A DNA stretch of 9,699 bases. Source: Comamonas sp. lk. Its GTDB lineage: Bacteria > Pseudomonadota > Gammaproteobacteria > Burkholderiales > Burkholderiaceae_C. Shown here in pieces: positions 7,209 to 9,699 of the stretch. The DNA is taken from contig CAMDHL010000064.1 in assembly GCA_945898105.1 (NCBI GenBank), positions 1 through 9,699 on the forward strand, given 5' to 3'. Every line of letters begins with the position of its first letter. The stretch's first letter is position 1. A program made the position numbers and the translations under genes. Below the pieces are notes generated by a model. The model was not told where the DNA came from. It was given only the letters and a program-made list of their open reading frames with translations, and made no database searches.

Positions 7209-7765
7209 TTCTTTGCGAGGGCCAACTGGTGAAGCCGCTGCAGCAATTCGCCCTCTTCGCTACCCACCTGCAATAAGGCGCGTACCGCAGGGTTAAGAAA
7301 GCCTTGGGTAACCATGCCATCCAGCATGGCGATCAGCGGGTCGTAGTAGCCCGCTACATTGAGCAAGCCAAAGGGTTTGTGGTGCATGCCTAGTTGGTAC
7401 CAGGTCCAAATTTCAAACAGTTCTTCAAAAGTTCCAATGCCGCCGGGTAGGGCTACAAACGCATCAGCGCGTTCAAACATCATGGTTTTGCGCGTGTGCA
7501 TGTTGTCCACCACATGCAACTCGGTTAAGCCGGTGTGGCCGACTTCTTTATCCATCAGGTTTTGCGGTATCACGCCATACACCGTGCCGCCTGCGGCCAA
7601 TGTGGCGTCGGCCACCATGCCCATCAGTCCCACTTTGCCGCCGCCATAGACCAATTCCCAGCCCCTGCCGCCAATCAACGCACCAGTATCCCGCGCTGAC
7701 TGCGCAAATCGCGGGTCAGCGCCTGGGCGAGAACCGCAATAGACGCACAAAGAAAAAGAGTTCAT
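7205..7765 (-). CDS. LOG-family protein, cytokinin riboside 5'-monophosphate phosphoribohydrolase type
   Basis: A 186-residue Rossmann-like protein of the LOG family, often mislabelled lysine decarboxylase. Characterised members cleave the base from nucleoside 5'-monophosphates (cytokinin ribotides in plants; AMP or similar in some bacteria). Seen: VYCGSRPG (8-15), GGGKVGLMG (41-49), [13 protein letters not shown] (89-101) and the signature PGGIGTFEE (107-115) with the catalytic and phosphate-binding region. The length is normal. ATG 7765 is the only sensible start; no Shine-Dalgarno is visible. It is the last gene of the cysM-NUDIX-tusA cluster, 18 bp after the tusA-like gene. Its TAA (7207-7205) overlaps the valS TAA head-on. 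The natural substrate cannot be told from sequence. Confidence 0.93.
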   Translation of the reverse strand: MNSFSLCVYCGSRPGADPRFAQSARDTGALIGGRGWELVYGGGKVGLMGMVADATLAAGGTVYGVIPQNLMDKEVGHTGLTELHVVDNMHTRKTMMFERADAFVALPGGIGTFEELFEIWTWYQLGMHHKPFGLLNVAGYYDPLIAMLDGMVTQGFLNPAVRALLQVGSEEGELLQRLHQLALAKN

Positions 7766-7783
7766 AGAAAGTCGGCGCAGGAC

Positions 7784-8023
7784 TCAACGCCTGCGCATCA
7801 GATGGATAAATTCCTTATCCACCGTTTGCTGATCCAGCAGCGTGTTGCCAGTTTGTTTTGCGAAGGCCTGAAAGTCTCGCACCGAGCCGGGGTCGGTGGC
7901 GATGACTTTAAGGACATCACCGCTTTGCATGTCGGCTAACGCGCGTTTGGCTTTGAGTATGGGTAAGGGGCAGTTCAGGCCGCGGCTGTCCACTTCTTTG
8001 GCTATGGTGTATTCGGTGTTCAT
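7784..8023 (-). CDS. TusA/SirA-family sulfur carrier protein
   Basis: A 79-residue protein of the TusA fold. E. coli TusA takes persulfide sulfur from IscS and relays it for tRNA 2-thiouridine; other members serve molybdenum-cofactor or sulfur-oxidation routes. The defining CPxP motif is present as GLNCPLPILKAK with the sulfur-carrying Cys18, followed by MQSGDVLKVIATDPGSVRDF, typical of the family second strand and helix. Length is standard (E. coli TusA 81). The start ATG 8023 is 11 nt after the NUDIX stop, with no Shine-Dalgarno. It is clustered with cysM, so a link to cysteine or sulfur supply is plausible. No tusBCD genes are in the window, so the partner is unknown and the symbol tusA is not assigned with certainty. 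Confidence 0.93.
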   Translation of the reverse strand: MNTEYTIAKEVDSRGLNCPLPILKAKRALADMQSGDVLKVIATDPGSVRDFQAFAKQTGNTLLDQQTVDKEFIHLMRRR

Positions 8024-8034
8024 ATTGGGCTGCG

Positions 8035-8601
8035 TTATTCGCTGTCAGTGCTTGAGGAAGTAGCCGCGCTTTCGTCGCGCCGGGCCCACTCAACAAATTG
8101 CGGCGTGTGCCCGCGCGAGCGCAACCAGTCGGCCAGCGCATAGCCGGTGCCTGCAGGCCAGCATTTGAGGTCCTCGGGCGCGTACATCCGAAAATCCACT
8201 AGTTCAGGCGAAAGATGTACCTCACCGTGGCAGACCGCGTGGTAGGCGATGATGATCTGGTTCATGCGCTGAAAGTCATACACACCGATCAGGTTGAGCG
8301 CGTCGGTGGTCAAAGCGGTTTCTTCGGCAATTTCGCGGGCAATTCCTTCTTGCGGTGTTTCACCCGCTTCCATAAAACCGGTGATGAGCGCATACATCTT
8401 GCCCGGCCAGGCAGCGTTGCGCGCCAGCAGGATGCGACCGTCGATTTCAATTACCGCCGCCAGCACGGGCGTGGGGTTGTTCCAATGGGTAAAGTCGCAG
8501 GCTGGGCAGCGCAAGCGAGACTTGTCGCCGCCATCTTCGGCTTGCGTGACCCAGGCCAACTCGGTGGCGCACAGGGGACAAAACTTGAAGGCTTGGGTCA
8601 T
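8035..8601 (-). CDS. NUDIX hydrolase with N-terminal zinc ribbon
   Basis: A 188-residue pyrophosphohydrolase acting on a nucleoside-diphosphate-linked substrate. The N-terminus has a four-cysteine zinc ribbon (Cys8, Cys11, Cys32, Cys35; CPLC and CPAC). The Nudix box spans 75-97 (GFMEAGETPQEGIAREIAEE, then TAL), with metal-binding Glu residues 93 and 94 present; the usual Gly near the end of the box is Ala. The ribbon plus Nudix order recalls NudC (NADH pyrophosphatase), but the NudC motif SQPWPFP after the box is absent, so NAD(H) specificity should not be assumed. The tail is polar, rich in Ser and Glu. ATG 8601 is preferred to TTG 8607, which would add only two residues. Upstream is AT-rich (TTGAATTAAATAG) without a Shine-Dalgarno. 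It lies 15 bp after cysM. Confidence 0.93.
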   Translation of the reverse strand: MTQAFKFCPLCATELAWVTQAEDGGDKSRLRCPACDFTHWNNPTPVLAAVIEIDGRILLARNAAWPGKMYALITGFMEAGETPQEGIAREIAEETALTTDALNLIGVYDFQRMNQIIIAYHAVCHGEVHLSPELVDFRMYAPEDLKCWPAGTGYALADWLRSRGHTPQFVEWARRDESAATSSSTDSE

Positions 8602-8616
8602 GTGCAACTATTTAAT

Positions 8617-9522
8617 TCAAGCGGGGAAAACACCGGTGGATAAGTAGCGATCGCCCCGATCGCAGACGATAAAGACAATCGTCGCATCGCGTACTTCGCT
8701 AGCGATTTGCTGGGCAATCCAGCACGCACCGGCGGCGGAGATGCCGGCAAAAATGCCTTCCTCGCGCGCCATGCGGCGGGCCATGTCTTCGGCGTCAAGC
8801 TGGCTAACCAGGCGGATTTCATCGACGTAGCTGGCATCATAAATTTTGGGCAAATACTCAGCCGACCACTTGCGAATACCAGGGATGCGCGAGCCCTCGG
8901 ACGGCTGCGCGCCGATGATGCGGATGGCCGGGTTTTGTTGCTTGAGGTAACGGCCTACGCCGGTAATCGTGCCGGTGGTGCCCATGGCGCTGACAAAGTG
9001 GGTTACGCCACCTGCCGTGTCATGCCAAATTTCGGGGCCAGTAGTTTCAAAATGAATGCGCGGATTGTCTCCATTGGCAAACTGGTCCAGCACCCGGCCT
9101 TTGCCCTCGGCCTGCATGCGGTCGGCCAAATCACGCGCATACTCCATTGCGCCCGCCTTGGGTGTGAGGATGAGTTCGGCGCCAAAGGCCTTCATGGTCT
9201 GGGCGCGCTCTATAGACAAGTCCTCGGGCATGATGAGCACCATGCGGTAGCCCATGATGGCTGCGGCCATGGCAAGGGCAATACCGGTGTTCCCGGAAGT
9301 TGCCTCTATCAAGGTGTCGCCGGGCCGGATGTCGCCACGCTCTTGCGCACGGCGGATCATGGACACCGCAGCACGGTCTTTCACCGAACCGGCTGGGTTG
9401 TTACCCTCCAATTTGCCCAAAACAACGTTCTTACGCTCTTGGTGGCTTACCACACCTATGCGCTGCAAAGCCACCAGGGGGGTGTTTCCAATCAGGTTTT
9501 CAAGTGTGCGGTACGTGGTCAT
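8617..9522 (-). CDS. cysM: Cysteine synthase B (O-acetylserine sulfhydrylase B)
   Basis: PLP enzyme making cysteine from O-acetylserine and sulfide; the CysM type can also use thiosulfate to form S-sulfocysteine. 301 residues (E. coli CysM 303). Seen: LIGNTPLV (10-17), the PLP lysine Lys48 in NNPAGSVKDRAA, the substrate loop TSGNTG (75-80), the phosphate-binding GTTGTITGVGRYL, EGSRIPGIRKW, GISAAGA and the C-terminal CDRGDRYLSTGVF. NNPAGSVKDRAA and IPGIRxW are closer to E. coli CysM than to CysK. ATG 9522 gives the usual N-terminus (MTTYRTLENLIGNTPL); no Shine-Dalgarno. It is the first gene of a four-gene cluster. The 68 bp upstream (9523-9590) show no clear promoter or terminator, so read-through from the oxidase gene is possible. 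Confidence 0.97.
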   Translation of the reverse strand: MTTYRTLENLIGNTPLVALQRIGVVSHQERKNVVLGKLEGNNPAGSVKDRAAVSMIRRAQERGDIRPGDTLIEATSGNTGIALAMAAAIMGYRMVLIMPEDLSIERAQTMKAFGAELILTPKAGAMEYARDLADRMQAEGKGRVLDQFANGDNPRIHFETTGPEIWHDTAGGVTHFVSAMGTTGTITGVGRYLKQQNPAIRIIGAQPSEGSRIPGIRKWSAEYLPKIYDASYVDEIRLVSQLDAEDMARRMAREEGIFAGISAAGACWIAQQIASEVRDATIVFIVCDRGDRYLSTGVFPA

Positions 9523-9590
9523 GGGGCTAACTGTGCCACAAAGGCTTTACACCATGCGCTCGCAAGGACTCGGGCGGCGCAAGGCAGGCT

Positions 9591-9699
9591 TTAGAGCGCG
9601 AAAATTTTTCCAGGGTTCAAGATGTTGTGTGGGTCCAATGCCTGCTTGATAGCACGCATCATGGCCACCGCGCCAGCTCCGGTTTCATTCACCAGAAAC
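9591..9699 (-). CDS. FAD-linked oxidase (GlcD/D-lactate dehydrogenase type), C-terminal fragment only
   Basis: The minus strand from 9698 reads 35 codons ending at TAA (9593-9591). The C-terminal sequence includes NETGAGAVAMMRAIKQALDP and HNILNPGKIF. The ending DPxxILNPGK is the hallmark of the C-terminal domain of FAD-binding oxidases such as glycolate oxidase subunit GlcD, D-lactate dehydrogenase and D-2-hydroxyglutarate dehydrogenase. The rest of the gene lies beyond the window, so the substrate cannot be told. It runs in the same direction as cysM with 68 bp between them. Confidence 0.88.
   Translation of the reverse strand, partial: FLVNETGAGAVAMMRAIKQALDPHNILNPGKIFAL

Noticed and set aside
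9523..9590. Terminator or promoter between the FAD oxidase and cysM
   Set aside because: TAAAGCCT occurs twice in this gap but there is no hairpin with a T-run and no properly spaced -35/-10 pair.

Overview
The window holds ten protein-coding genes, two of them cut by its ends, packed on both strands of a moderately GC-rich bacterial chromosome. Protein sequence and gene style point to a betaproteobacterium, most likely Burkholderiales/Comamonadaceae (Rhodoferax/Polaromonas-like). This is judged from remembered family resemblance, for example a DinB with GVDEVYID and a ValS with YDLYLPSSV, and not from a search. No tRNA, rRNA, CRISPR array, transposase or phage gene was seen.

Layout: (1) 1-1909, plus strand: the 3' part of dinB (DNA polymerase IV) overlapping by 35 bp a crotonase with the full acidic triad of dienoyl-CoA isomerases. 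(2) 1916-3565, minus strand: yaaA (peroxide-stress protein) followed after 6 bp by queF (preQ0 reductase, queuosine synthesis). (3) 3731-3994, minus strand: a small two-helix membrane protein of the DUF2798 type. (4) 4101-7208, plus strand: valS, divergent from the DUF2798 gene. (5) 7205-9522, minus strand: a tight cluster transcribed in the order cysM, NUDIX hydrolase, tusA-like, LOG-family gene, with gaps of 11-18 bp. (6) 9591-9699, minus strand: the last 35 codons of a GlcD-like FAD-linked oxidase.

Most genes are housekeeping: translation (valS), tRNA modification (queF), cysteine synthesis and sulfur transfer (cysM, tusA), oxidative stress (yaaA) and translesion synthesis (dinB). Gene ends are very tight: 6 bp between the convergent crotonase and queF stops, and a shared TTAA for the convergent valS and LOG stops. 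Only the crotonase has a clear Shine-Dalgarno sequence.

The standout is inside valS. Between the conserved GWP (residues 513-515) and PSSV (571-574) lie 55 residues where E. coli ValRS has about 10. The extra DNA contains a 15-bp inverted repeat with one mismatch (5698-5712 / 5747-5761), an inner hairpin, and a second hairpin beside it. It reads through in frame as a hydrophilic peptide. This looks like a palindromic repeat element inserted in frame into an essential gene, comparable in concept to Rickettsia palindromic elements. Only one copy is visible here, so its repeat nature is inference.
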